A stretch of DNA of 64,000 nt from an uncultured Ruminococcus sp. (GCA_902778145.1 CACYWW010000001.1:38504-102503), one strand, 5' to 3'; counted from the stretch's first letter, positions 16,084 to 24,028 are shown. A program made the numbers and translations. Notes: generated from the sequence alone by a model not told the origin.

Positions 16084-16864
16084 GCTCCATCACCTCCCTC
16101 GTAAAGTTTTCATAGGCTTTGGCAACCTTACTGCCTCCGTCGTAGGAGTAGATGCTCTTTCCGACTACGCTGATCTCGGCACACTTAATCGCCATAGGGA
16201 TACGGGTGTCAAAGACCTTGATGCGGCTGCCGTAGTATTCGCGGATCGTCTGCTCCGTCGTTTTCGCAAGGTTTGTGTTCTCCGCGACGAGCGTTAGCAG
16301 AATCCCCTCGATCTTCAGCTTCGGGTTGAGCTGTCTTTGTACCTTGTTAATCGTTTTTGTGAGCTGCGTCATACCCTTCAAGGGCAGGTAGTGTGCCTGA
16401 ACGGGAATGATGACCGAATCGGCGGCGGTAAAGGCGTTGACCGTGATCATACCGAGGCTCGGCATACAGTCGAGCAGGATGTAGTCGTATTTGTCCCTCA
16501 TACCATCGAGATAGATGCTCATGATGCGCTCGCGGTTCATGGTCGAGACGAGCTGCAGGTCCATACTGGAAAGCTCTATGTTTGCAGGCAAAAGATCCAC
16601 GCCTTCCGGCTGATGAATGATTCCCTCGTCGGGCGAAAGCTCCTCGTCGGATATGATCTTCTCCATGACCGTCGAGACAGTCGTTTCAATACTGTCGTTA
16701 TCCTGATAGCCGCAGCAGATTGTCAGATCTCCCTGCGGGTCGCAGTCGATGAGCAGTACCTTTTTGCCCCGGCGGGCAAGTCCCACGCCGAGGTTGAAGG
16801 TCGTTGTCGTCTTTCCGACGCCGCCCTTTTGATTTGCCACGGCGATCACTTTACATTTATTCAT
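16037..16864 (-). CDS. parA: ParA family partition ATPase
   Basis: At 275 residues, the protein has the deviant Walker A NQKGGVGKTTT at residues 11-21, LLIDCDPQGDLT as Walker A', and DYILLDCMPSLGMIT as Walker B. This is a Soj/ParA ATPase. It partners the overlapping ParB and should act on the nucleoid to segregate the element. The long region upstream (16865-17328) holds small ORFs and hairpins rather than another large gene. Confidence 0.92.
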   Translation of the reverse strand: MNKCKVIAVANQKGGVGKTTTTFNLGVGLARRGKKVLLIDCDPQGDLTICCGYQDNDSIETTVSTVMEKIISDEELSPDEGIIHQPEGVDLLPANIELSSMDLQLVSTMNRERIMSIYLDGMRDKYDYILLDCMPSLGMITVNAFTAADSVIIPVQAHYLPLKGMTQLTKTINKVQRQLNPKLKIEGILLTLVAENTNLAKTTEQTIREYYGSRIKVFDTRIPMAIKCAEISVVGKSIYSYDGGSKVAKAYENFTREVMELGERQRIQNEPSLSR

Positions 16865-16902
16865 TTGTTTTGTTTTTCTCCTTCCTTATATATTTGAGCC
16901 TT

Positions 16903-17019
16903 TCAACTCACCCAAAAGCAGAAACAGCGTTCTGCTCTTGGGTCATTACATTTAATTCGACCCCGCCCCCAAATGTACAAAAGGAGTACATCAGACGACC
17001 GGTAGCTTGCCGGTTCCAT
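16903..17019 (-). CDS. 38-residue conserved-looking small protein upstream of parA
   Basis: ATG at 17019 has GGAGAGGTGAG six bases upstream, a very strong ribosome site. The product of 38 residues contains YRSSDVLLLYIWGRG, RIKCNDPRAE and RCFCFWVS, with three cysteines in the last 15 residues. It ends 38 bases before the parA start. I do not know its function. The ribosome site is the main evidence. The 32-base inverted repeat at 16911-16942 forms the last part of its coding sequence. Confidence 0.5.
   Translation of the reverse strand: MEPASYRSSDVLLLYIWGRGRIKCNDPRAERCFCFWVS
16911..16942. repeat. Inverted repeat just upstream of parA
   Basis: Two 13-base arms (CCCAAaAGCAGAA and TTCTGCTcTTGGG) with one mismatch surround a six-base spacer. 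It lies 47 bases upstream of the parA start and could be a parS-like site, an operator, or an attenuator hairpin in the parA leader. It also encodes the end of the 38-residue protein, so coding constraint cannot be separated from structural constraint here. Confidence 0.45.
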
Positions 17020-17091
17020 AGGAGTCTCACCTCTCCGCCTTCATTGTGGCCGAGCCGCGAATTACGGAAGTATCATTATTCCCTGTGCCTG

Positions 17092-17241
17092 TCATCGCCT
17101 CCGCGGGGAGCAGTCCCGTTTCATCTGTGTAGGTTTTATCGCTCGCTCCCGTATCGGAAGGTCATGGCGCACCCACAGCGTCGGCTCGAAGTTCCCTTCG
17201 GCACAAGTAACGTATCTGATGCCTGCATATTCAATTTTCAA
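17092..17241 (-). CDS. Possible 49-residue protein in the parA leader
   Basis: A frame from TTG at 17241 to TGA at 17092 reads as plausible protein (KIEYAGIRYVTCAEGNFEP, TLWVRHDLPIRERAIKP). There is no clear ribosome site, so the start is uncertain and it may be a fragment. Otherwise the stretch 17020-17328 shows only hairpin-forming sequence, including GAGAGG...CCTCTC at about 17253-17275, and no larger gene. Confidence 0.3.
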   Translation of the reverse strand: MKIEYAGIRYVTCAEGNFEPTLWVRHDLPIRERAIKPTQMKRDCSPRRR

Positions 17242-17328
17242 TGAGCTTTACCGAGAGGTCTCAACTTGTCCTCTCAAAAGGTAGCCGTCGAAAACGCGAA
17301 AATCCCAACCAAAATCCGAAAAAAGTTT

Positions 17329-17793
17329 TTATACACTCCGGAATTTTTTCACTTTTTTTGAAATCGCCTGATTCGTCACGCCGAGTTCAACGGCTATCTG
17401 AGCCTCGGTGACCCCCTCGGAAAGCATTTTCAAAATGCGGATATCGCGTGGGTTATTGAACTTTTTAACGATTGCGTTCAGTCTCTCGTCATCGAAACCG
17501 ATGACAAAGGGGTCGGAACCGTCAAAATAGCGATCCTCGCAGGATACGGAGAACTGATCGGCATAACGGTCAAGAAGCGCGTTGTCCGAATCATCGACGC
17601 CCTCCTCAAAACTGCTCGCCTCGTATTCCTGGGTGTGCTCATAGTAATTTCTGTCGCTCCTGAATACATCGAGATCAAACTCATACATCGCCTGAATCTG
17701 TTCTTCTGTCATTCCGGCTGCGCGGTATTCCTCCGCCTGCTTCTTCATCCTTGCCATAAACTTTTTTCTTTCATATCCGTTGTTCCAACTCAT
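17329..17793 (-). CDS. Sigma-factor-like HTH protein of the element (154 aa)
   Basis: The N-terminus (NNGYERKKFMARMKKQAEEYRAAGMTEEQIQ is the region, residues 4-35) is helical. The middle is acidic, and the last 50 residues form an HTH (NPRDIRILKMLSEG, EAQIAVELGVTNQAISKKVKKF) like sigma-70 region 4 or LuxR-type ends. Proteins of this layout accompany Clostridia conjugative elements and are thought to regulate them. The start has AAGGAG ten bases upstream, after an A-rich leader with three ATCAAAAA repeats. Confidence 0.65.
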   Translation of the reverse strand: MSWNNGYERKKFMARMKKQAEEYRAAGMTEEQIQAMYEFDLDVFRSDRNYYEHTQEYEASSFEEGVDDSDNALLDRYADQFSVSCEDRYFDGSDPFVIGFDDERLNAIVKKFNNPRDIRILKMLSEGVTEAQIAVELGVTNQAISKKVKKFRSV

Positions 17794-17870
17794 TTTTTGT
17801 GATCTCCTTTTGATTTTTTGATTTTTGATTTTTTGTTGTTTTGGATTTGCTGAAAATCAAAATTCGGAGA

Positions 17871-17912
17871 TCACGGGTACTTTGCGCTATATGCCGTCCA
17901 CTGCTTTTTCAT
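17871..17912 (-). CDS. Possible 13-residue leader peptide
   Basis: ATG at 17912 has AAAGGA six bases upstream and reads MKKQWTAYSAKYP then TGA, ending 78 bases before the HTH gene. A short peptide with a good ribosome site in a leader is a pattern used in translational attenuation. No alternative RNA structure was worked out here, so this is only a candidate. Confidence 0.3.
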   Translation of the reverse strand: MKKQWTAYSAKYP

Positions 17913-18131
17913 TGCCGGTCCTTTCCGGGCCGTCCGGCAGCGGGCAAAAAGATAAGGGACCGAGATGATGCTTCACCCCGATCCCCGAAAGACGCCGTGA
18001 GGGCGCACGAGATCAAGGGTATTCAGCATCGTTTTTTACAGTTTTCTTCTGCAAAAAGCTCGGTGTGAATATCCTTTGCCCGCACGCGTTCAGGCTCAAA
18101 TATTGTTTTTGCTTTATTTCAATCAGCGGAG

Positions 18132-18189
18132 AAAAAAGAAAAGCGGGGTCAAAAGTCCGCAGCACTGCTGCAGTCGATCAACCCCGCTT
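18132..18189 (-). terminator. Rho-independent terminator after the 63-residue gene
   Basis: On the minus strand the arms AAGCGGGGT and ACCCCGCTT pair around an inner GCAGCAGTGCTGC hairpin, followed by TTTTCTTTTTT. It lies 50 bases beyond the stop at 18240. The transcript of the small upstream genes should end here, so the HTH gene at 17329 needs its own promoter in the following 300 bases. Confidence 0.75.
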
Positions 18190-18239
18190 GGTTCTTCACT
18201 TACGCCGCTTCGTAAGTGGCTTGTATATTCGGTTGTGCC

Positions 18240-18431
18240 TCAGTCTAGAAATACCGATTCGGATTTCGTGACCGTCTGTACCTTGAGCTTGCCCTTGACC
18301 CGCTTGACTTCGGCGTCACAGCCCTTCGCCGTGATGGATTCTATCACCTTGAAAAGCCTCAGCGCTTCATCGATTCGGACTCGCTCTTCTTTTGACTTCG
18401 GGACTTCGCCCAAAACAGTCTTCTTGTCCAT
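18240..18431 (-). CDS. Hypothetical small protein (63 aa)
   Basis: A basic 63-residue protein with many Lys and Glu (VPKSKEERVRIDEALRLF, KGCDAEVKRVKGKLKVQTV). AGGAGG lies five bases before the ATG. It is flanked by terminators on both sides, so it is probably a single-gene transcript. I do not recognise a family; small proteins of this kind are typical of mobile elements. Confidence 0.55.
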   Translation of the reverse strand: MDKKTVLGEVPKSKEERVRIDEALRLFKVIESITAKGCDAEVKRVKGKLKVQTVTKSESVFLD

Positions 18432-18445
18432 TTCGACCTCCTTTA

Positions 18446-18498
18446 GAAACAGAAACAGCCGGGAAAATACTCGTGTGATATCGAATACTCTCCCGGCT
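18446..18498 (-). terminator. Terminator between two small element genes
   Basis: The arms AGCCGGGA and TCCCGGCT pair over a 26-base loop and are followed on the minus strand by TTTCTGTTTCT. A second small hairpin (GCTGAAC...GTTCAGC) lies directly upstream. It follows the 68-residue gene that ends at 18581. Confidence 0.6.
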
Positions 18499-18580
18499 GA
18501 ACTCGCTTGGTTCAGCTCGAATTGAGTTGTATTATATTGTATCGTATCGTGTGGCTCCCTCGCTTGGGGTTCCTACACTT

Positions 18581-18787
18581 TTAATCTCGGAAATAACTGT
18601 TTCTGTACGATTCCTGTTCGTATTCGTTTACCTTGTTTATGACAAGTGCCAAAAACTGGTCCAGCGTGATTGTTTCGTACAGATCCGACTTGTTCTTTTT
18701 GAACCGAAGATAGATCACCCGGTCTTCTGCAAACACACAGGCAATCGGGATATGCGCCTGCGGCGTATGCACAATGTTCTCTTGCAA
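18581..18787 (-). CDS. Hypothetical small protein (68 aa)
   Basis: The protein has 68 residues and no recognised domain (FAEDRVIYLRFKKNKS, YETITLDQFLALVINKV). The start is TTG at 18787 with AAGGAG eleven bases upstream, and the lexA-type gene ends 15 bases before it, so it probably shares the lexA transcript. Co-regulation with LexA is therefore likely. Function is unknown. Confidence 0.5.
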   Translation of the reverse strand: MQENIVHTPQAHIPIACVFAEDRVIYLRFKKNKSDLYETITLDQFLALVINKVNEYEQESYRNSYFRD

Positions 18788-18802
18788 TTCTCCATATTCT
18801 CC

Positions 18803-19444
18803 TTAAAATTCATCAGAAACCGGCGCGTGGATCACATAGTCCACCACTCCGTATATTGACCATTCTCCCTTCGGGTGAACGTCGTACTTTCTTTTTCCGT
18901 TGACTTCTACGTCATTTGCGGCTCTCAAATAGGGGCCACTTCTGCCTTTTTCATATACCTTACAGGTCGCTTCACAGTTGTCGATCATGGCGATCACCGT
19001 CTGACCGTATTCCGCGTACGGAGTTCTTCTGACAATGAGAAGGTCGCCGTCGAATATACCGCGGTTTATCATACTCGGCCCCTTTGCGTGGAGGATTACG
19101 TGCTCTGCGTCACCGAAAATCTCATTTGGAAGAGCAACGCAGGCTTCGATACATTCAACCGCATCCGTCGGAGGACCGCAGTGAACGTCGCCAACCACAA
19201 ACGTATTATGCGTCTCGGAGGCGCGGAAGTATGAAGGCGTCCTTATCTGTTTCCAACCTCCCTGAGTTTCCGTTTCAATCAGTCCCCGCTTTTTCAGCTC
19301 GTTGACGTAGAGAGAAACCGATGAAAGGGATGCGATTCTGCACTCCTTCTGAATCTGCCGGTAGTTCGGCGCTTTGCCTGTCTCCTGGTGTTCGCGAATG
19401 CACCTCAGTACCTTATTCAATTTTTCTTCATCCATAACTCTCAT
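18803..19444 (-). CDS. lexA: LexA-type repressor with S24 peptidase domain
   Basis: ATG at 19444 with GGAGG seven bases upstream gives 213 residues. Residues 1-60 form a winged HTH (NYRQIQKECRIASLSSVSLY). The S24 peptidase follows, with Ser124 in KGPSMINRGIFDGD and Lys162 in EATCKVYEK. The self-cleavage site corresponds to Cys89-Gly90 (GDVHCGPP) rather than the usual Ala-Gly, as also seen in some phage repressors. The likely role is an SOS-responsive repressor of the element. A promoter and a GAAC-N5-GTTC dyad lie directly upstream, so it may regulate itself. Confidence 0.85.
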   Translation of the reverse strand: MRVMDEEKLNKVLRCIREHQETGKAPNYRQIQKECRIASLSSVSLYVNELKKRGLIETETQGGWKQIRTPSYFRASETHNTFVVGDVHCGPPTDAVECIEACVALPNEIFGDAEHVILHAKGPSMINRGIFDGDLLIVRRTPYAEYGQTVIAMIDNCEATCKVYEKGRSGPYLRAANDVEVNGKRKYDVHPKGEWSIYGVVDYVIHAPVSDEF

Positions 19445-19462
19445 CTGAGTGCCTCCATATGT

Positions 19463-19475
19463 GAACTTAATGTTC
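19463..19475 (-). promoter_or_regulatory. Candidate LexA operator
   Basis: The dyad GAACTTAATGTTC lies between the -10 element and the start codon of the lexA-type gene. Its arms match the GAAC/GTTC half-sites of the Gram-positive SOS box, but the spacer is five bases instead of four. The position suggests autoregulation. Binding is inferred. Confidence 0.5.
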
Positions 19476-19481
19476 GTGTAT

Positions 19482-19510
19482 ATGATACCAAAAAAAACCG
19501 TCGCTGTCAA
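19482..19510 (-). promoter_or_regulatory. Sigma-A promoter of the lexA-type gene
   Basis: On the minus strand TTGACA (19505-19510), a 17-base spacer and TATCAT (19482-19487) form a near-consensus promoter reading into the lexA-type gene. Confidence 0.75.
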
Positions 19511-19637
19511 CGGGTTTAGTGAAATTAAGGTGTGGAACTTTTTACCCACCTCATAGGATTTGTTCATTTTTTAGTGAGATTTCGTCTAAAAAGGGGCGTT
19601 TTGACTCCGGAAAGTTGAAAAACTTAAGAATGCTGTC

Positions 19638-20612
19638 TCATAACGGTTTTCCAACAGCCTCAAAGAACTTCTGCGCCGTCTCCTTGAATCCGTCTTTCGC
19701 CACTTCAGGAGAAAAAATCTTCATAGAACCGGCTGAAGCAAACACCCATCCGTAAAAGGTCTTGCTCAATTCTACATCCACGGTTGCTTTGAAGTGATCA
19801 ATGTCCACGATCTCGGTTTTCACATCCTCACCGAACTTATCGATGATGCTACCCATCAGCTCATTGTTGCAGAGCAATTCGACGGTACATGTCTCCCCGG
19901 CCATCATAGAGAATTCCTTCTCAAAGAAGTCCGAAATATCGTATCCCTCCGGCATGGGATATCTGTCTGTATCTAAAAGTTCAAGATTGCTCATTCGATC
20001 AATCCGGTACTTCAGCACTGTGCCGTGTCTACCGCAGCCGACAACGTAATACATATCGTTGTTCCAGATCAGATCATACGGAGAGAAGTGATAGACCTTG
20101 CCGTCCCTACGCAGCGTCTTTTGCTTGTCGGGCGTATAGTCGAAGTATTGAAAGATGACTTCCTTGTTGGTTGTAATGGCGGCTTGGATCTTCTCCACGT
20201 ATTCCGTTATTCTCTCATTATTTGTCTTTGCTCTGCTCCCGATGTACAAATGCCTTTTCAGAATGTCGCCCTTGTAGGATCCGACAAGAGTGGATAATTT
20301 TTCAACGATCTCTCTGCTTTTTTCTTCTGAAACGAAACGGCTGGACTGAATGGCATCAACGAGCAGCTTCACCTCTGCGAGAGTAAACGGGCGGGTACGC
20401 ATATAGTAACGATTCTGCGTACTGCGTACACAGCAAATATCGTAACCGACTTCCTGAAGCTCGTTTATGCACTCTACGACGGTCTTGCGGTCTGCTTCGA
20501 GATAATGATTTGAAAGAAAGTCATTGATATCCTTGATTGAGGAGGTATGATCCTCATCGGTATTGTCATGGAGATATTTCAAAATCAGCAGGAGGCGATT
20601 GTAGTTCTTCAT
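19638..20612 (-). CDS. HTH-WYL transcriptional regulator
   Basis: The protein has 324 residues. Residues 1-75 form a winged HTH (NRLLLILKYL, SIKDINDFLS, DRKTVVECINELQEVGY). A WYL domain with FSPYDLIWNNDMYYVVGC and YRIDRMSNLELL lies around 150-220, and a C-terminal WCX-like region follows. WYL regulators bind nucleic-acid-derived ligands and often control phage-defence or DNA-damage genes. The gene follows the alkyltransferase-like gene by 50 bases and is probably co-transcribed with it. The target is unknown. Confidence 0.82.
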   Translation of the reverse strand: MKNYNRLLLILKYLHDNTDEDHTSSIKDINDFLSNHYLEADRKTVVECINELQEVGYDICCVRSTQNRYYMRTRPFTLAEVKLLVDAIQSSRFVSEEKSREIVEKLSTLVGSYKGDILKRHLYIGSRAKTNNERITEYVEKIQAAITTNKEVIFQYFDYTPDKQKTLRRDGKVYHFSPYDLIWNNDMYYVVGCGRHGTVLKYRIDRMSNLELLDTDRYPMPEGYDISDFFEKEFSMMAGETCTVELLCNNELMGSIIDKFGEDVKTEIVDIDHFKATVDVELSKTFYGWVFASAGSMKIFSPEVAKDGFKETAQKFFEAVGKPL

Positions 20613-20662
20613 ACTTCTAAACCTGTTTATCTTACGAAGTCCTTCCTTATATCTTTCTTTGT

Positions 20663-21337
20663 TTATTCATTCTTGTCTGCTGTAACTTCGGTAATCTCCG
20701 AAGGAGCAATCGTGTCGAGATCAAACCAATGCTTTCTGAAATTGATGACACGGGCAAGATCGTTTCCGAAATATTCCGTTTCGATACCTTCTTTATTCAG
20801 ATATTCGATCTTCTGCTCACGGGTAAGCGTAAATCGTCCGCCCATCGTTACGCGGCCGCCTTTTCCGACTACGCGCCAATACGGAATCTGCTCACCGGAT
20901 TCGTTATATACCGGATGACAGACGTCAGAATACCGGAAAGTATCCGTCTTATACGCCTTTTTGAAGTAGTCATCTATATCTTCCTCACGGATGATCTTTC
21001 CGAAAGGGATTCGGTTTATGAGCTTGATTCGTTCCAAGTATGGTATCACAACTGCTTCCTTAGAAGGAATGAATACCATCTTCTGTTTCTGCTCAGCGTA
21101 CGTTTCCGTTATACGGGCAATTTCATCAGTGACCCGTTCCCAGTCGTCCGTGCCAAGCGGATACGACGGGCTCTTTCGTCCGGCAACATTTCCGTCATAA
21201 ACCATCTGAACTTTTACCACCTGGACAAACGTTCCGCCCCATTCTTCGTCTCCGACAGAAATACGGTACATAGTGTTATCCGGATGCGGATAGCTTGCAG
21301 GGATATCCTTTATTACTCTCGGGTAATAGGTTTTCAT
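20663..21337 (-). CDS. Alkyltransferase-like (MGMT-fold) protein (224 aa)
   Basis: The C-terminal half contains IPFGKIIREEDIDDYF and IPYWRVVGKGGRVTMGG, which resemble the DNA-binding end of O6-alkylguanine alkyltransferases and alkyltransferase-like proteins. The usual PCHRV active-site cysteine is replaced by PYWRV, so it would not transfer alkyl groups itself. The N-terminal 80 residues are of unknown type. It has its own promoter (21374-21402) and is followed by the WYL regulator. Flagging of damaged DNA is a possible role. The family assignment is moderate. Confidence 0.5.
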   Translation of the reverse strand: MKTYYPRVIKDIPASYPHPDNTMYRISVGDEEWGGTFVQVVKVQMVYDGNVAGRKSPSYPLGTDDWERVTDEIARITETYAEQKQKMVFIPSKEAVVIPYLERIKLINRIPFGKIIREEDIDDYFKKAYKTDTFRYSDVCHPVYNESGEQIPYWRVVGKGGRVTMGGRFTLTREQKIEYLNKEGIETEYFGNDLARVINFRKHWFDLDTIAPSEITEVTADKNE

Positions 21338-21373
21338 CTTCTTGCTTTTACCCTTTCTTTAAACGTTCGAATT

Positions 21374-21402
21374 ATTATACCATATTCCTTTATGATTGTC
21401 TA
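21374..21402 (-). promoter_or_regulatory. Sigma-A promoter of the alkyltransferase-like/WYL pair
   Basis: On the minus strand TAGACA (21397-21402), a 17-base spacer and TATAAT (21374-21379) precede the start at 21337. The transcript would cover the alkyltransferase-like and WYL genes. Confidence 0.65.
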
Positions 21403-21484
21403 TAGGATAATTGAAAAAACAACGAAACTGTTCTCCCCACTTTTGGGATTAGGGTAACTGTTTATACAAAGAAAAGTTACAGTG

Positions 21485-22693
21485 TCACACTTCAAATCCT
21501 ATAATTTCTTCAAGTGGCTCTTTTTCAGTGTCAATACCCATAACATCTTTGAGCCAGTCTGCTTTTTTATAACCGGTCCCGGTCAATTCAAAAATGGCAC
21601 CTTTATTGCCTACTGGTTTGACCCATCCCCAACTTATAAGCATGTCAAGAGCCTCAACCCATCTAGCGGATTCTCTTTGAGAAAGATCTGCCATAAATTG
21701 TTTTCCGGATGCAGAAACTTGTGTCGGAGAACTTAAAGTTTGGCTTTTTATGATTTGTCCGCCATCAGCTGCGGCATATACCAGAAGAAATGCCGGTTCT
21801 ACCGGAATATTTCCCACATCATCTTTCCCTACAACCGGGTCTCGATTATCATCTATGTGATTCACTGGCTTTTCTTCGGCTTCATCTACCGTCACCTTCT
21901 CGGATACCGTTCTCTCTCCAAGATAACGCTTATATCTTTGTGAAAGCTTCTGGCTTTCCCTTGTAACAACACAGTGATCTGCGCTGGGGACATTTAGCCT
22001 TTTACGAATAATATCATAAATGGCAGCCACGTCGTTCTCATTGTCAAGTCTTCTGACCTTGTTATCTCCGTTGAAGAAACCCCACATATTGTTTTCATCA
22101 ATCTCTGGTAGGCAAATAGCGATGGAATCAACATCGTCCTCCAAATACCAGGCCACTCCTGCTTCGTTCATACAATAGGCCGACTCATAATAGTCTTTGG
22201 AGAGGATAAGTACATTGACGACGCATTCGTATAGCCGTTTCTTTACTTCGACACTAATACGAGTTTTCACGTCGTTTCCGGGCAATGACGAGCAAAATAT
22301 TTTATCATTGGGAATACCCGAAGATACAAGGAAATCTTTCAGCATATCTGCTACATCCTTGTCTGTTGAACGATGCGAAATAAATACCGATTCTCTCATT
22401 ACCTGTTCTCCTGTATTCGAATCGATCTTTTCAAGTTCCGCTTGTAATCGGCTACGCAGTAACCTTGCGTCTTTAATAAAGTCAACCGGAGAAGATGTAT
22501 CCACAGTCTTTCCGCCAATCGTTCCAATAGAGAAAAATTGATAATTTGTCAATCCTGACCGTAAACTATCAAGATCTGGTCCAAACACAGATAGTATTTC
22601 GTTCTGTAATTCTTCTGCAGCAGACACATTTTCAGAAAGAATTGCGCCATCAAGGAGCTTTATATAACGTCTTAGAGTTGTTACAGATGGCAT
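21485..22693 (-). CDS. TIR-domain protein, possible immune effector (402 aa)
   Basis: Residues 1-95 are helical. Residues about 101-210 form a TIR domain, with ESVFISHRSTDKDVADML at the start, ISVEVKKRLYECVVNVLILS, and Glu177 in YCMNEAGVAWYLED, at the position of the catalytic glutamate of NADase TIRs. The C-terminal 120 residues (SARWVEALDMLISWGWVKP, FELTGTGYKKADWL) look like a winged helix. Bacterial TIR proteins degrade NAD or make signalling nucleotides in defence. It has its own promoter and sits next to a WYL regulator. No SIR2, ThsA-like or STING partner is visible. Confidence 0.75.
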   Translation of the reverse strand: MPSVTTLRRYIKLLDGAILSENVSAAEELQNEILSVFGPDLDSLRSGLTNYQFFSIGTIGGKTVDTSSPVDFIKDARLLRSRLQAELEKIDSNTGEQVMRESVFISHRSTDKDVADMLKDFLVSSGIPNDKIFCSSLPGNDVKTRISVEVKKRLYECVVNVLILSKDYYESAYCMNEAGVAWYLEDDVDSIAICLPEIDENNMWGFFNGDNKVRRLDNENDVAAIYDIIRKRLNVPSADHCVVTRESQKLSQRYKRYLGERTVSEKVTVDEAEEKPVNHIDDNRDPVVGKDDVGNIPVEPAFLLVYAAADGGQIIKSQTLSSPTQVSASGKQFMADLSQRESARWVEALDMLISWGWVKPVGNKGAIFELTGTGYKKADWLKDVMGIDTEKEPLEEIIGFEV

Positions 22694-22720
22694 CTCCTTT
22701 CCCCTTTCACATTATTATTC

Positions 22721-22749
22721 ATTGTAACGTATTACGGTATACTTTTAAA
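22721..22749 (-). promoter_or_regulatory. Candidate promoter of the TIR gene
   Basis: On the minus strand TTTAAA (22744-22749), a 17-base spacer and TACAAT (22721-22726) lie 28 bases before the TIR start. The -35 element is a moderate match only. It falls in the 86-base gap between ugd and the TIR gene. Confidence 0.4.
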
Positions 22750-22779
22750 CCCAACTATAACTCAAATGGCCATATCCGT

Positions 22780-24018
22780 TTAGTCTCTCTTAAATAAGTC
22801 TCTTGTGTAAACTTTTTCTTTTACGTTGTCAAGACAATCGTCATAGCGATTGGCAACTATGCACTGACTGAGTGTCTTAAACTTTTCAAGGTCATTTATC
22901 ACCCTGCTTCCGAAGAATGTGCTCCCGTCTTCAAGTGTTGGCTCGTAGATGATGACGGTGGCTCCCTTAGCCTTTATACGCTTCATAACACCCTGGATAG
23001 AAGATTGGCGGAAGTTATCACTATTGCTCTTCATCGTTAGGCGGTAAACGCCGATGATGATTTCTCGCTCTTTATCAGGATTATATGCTTCTGAATTCTT
23101 ATAAGCACCGGCGATTTCAAGCACACGGTCAGCAATAAAGTCCTTACGGGTACGGTTACTTTCGACGATTGCTGTCATCATATTCTGCGGGACATCGTTG
23201 TAGTTGGCAAGAAGCTGTTTTGTGTCTTTGGGTAAGCAGTAACCCCCGTAACCGAAGCTCGGATTATTGTAATGCCTACCTATACGTGGATCGAGACCAA
23301 CGCCTTCGATGATTGCTTTCGTGTCGAGTCCTTTGATCTCGGCGTAGGTGTCGAGTTCATTGAAGTAACTCACGCGGAGCGCGAGGTATGTATTTGCAAA
23401 AAGTTTGACAGCTTCAGCTTCGGTGAATCCCATGAAGAGCGTGTCAACATTTTCCTTTAGCGCGCCTTCCTGTAAAAGCCTTGCAAAAGTGTGCGCAACC
23501 GCTTTCGTTCCTTCGTCACAGCCAACTATGATTCTGCTCGGATAGAGGTTGTCGTATAGAGCCTTTGACTCACGTAAAAACTCCGGGCTGAAGATAATCT
23601 TATCGCAGTTGTACTTCTCGCGCACAGACTTTGTGTAGCCGACAGGGATTGTTGACTTAATAACCATCGCTGCGTTTGGATTGACCTTCATGACAAGTTC
23701 AATCACCGCTTCGACCGCAGAACAATCAAAAAAGTTTTTCTGTGGATCGTAGTTTGTCGGAGCGGCAATGATGACAAATTCTGCGTCACTGTACGCAGCT
23801 TCGCCATCAAGCGTTGCGGTGAGATTCAACTTGCGAGTCCCAGCCTTGGCTTCAGCAAGATATTTTTCGATGTATTCGTCCTGAATGGGCGAGATGTAGT
23901 TGTTCAGCTTTTCAACCTTTTCAGGGATAATATCAACCGCCACAACATGATTGTGCTGAGCGAGAAGCACTGCCAGCGAAAGACCAACATAACCTGTTCC
24001 AGCTACTGCAATGTTCAT
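22780..24018 (-). CDS. ugd: UDP-glucose 6-dehydrogenase
   Basis: At 412 residues the protein has normal length for the family. It has an N-terminal NAD fold ([16 protein letters not shown]), [24 protein letters not shown], the central dimer helix [20 protein letters not shown], and the catalytic cysteine in [12 protein letters not shown]. It oxidises UDP-glucose to UDP-glucuronate for the polysaccharide. The next gene upstream is a UDP-glucuronate 4-epimerase, so the pair should yield UDP-galacturonate. It is the last gene of the capsule operon. Confidence 0.92.
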   Translation of the reverse strand: MNIAVAGTGYVGLSLAVLLAQHNHVVAVDIIPEKVEKLNNYISPIQDEYIEKYLAEAKAGTRKLNLTATLDGEAAYSDAEFVIIAAPTNYDPQKNFFDCSAVEAVIELVMKVNPNAAMVIKSTIPVGYTKSVREKYNCDKIIFSPEFLRESKALYDNLYPSRIIVGCDEGTKAVAHTFARLLQEGALKENVDTLFMGFTEAEAVKLFANTYLALRVSYFNELDTYAEIKGLDTKAIIEGVGLDPRIGRHYNNPSFGYGGYCLPKDTKQLLANYNDVPQNMMTAIVESNRTRKDFIADRVLEIAGAYKNSEAYNPDKEREIIIGVYRLTMKSNSDNFRQSSIQGVMKRIKAKGATVIIYEPTLEDGSTFFGSRVINDLEKFKTLSQCIVANRYDDCLDNVKEKVYTRDLFKRD

Positions 24019-24028
24019 GTACTATACC

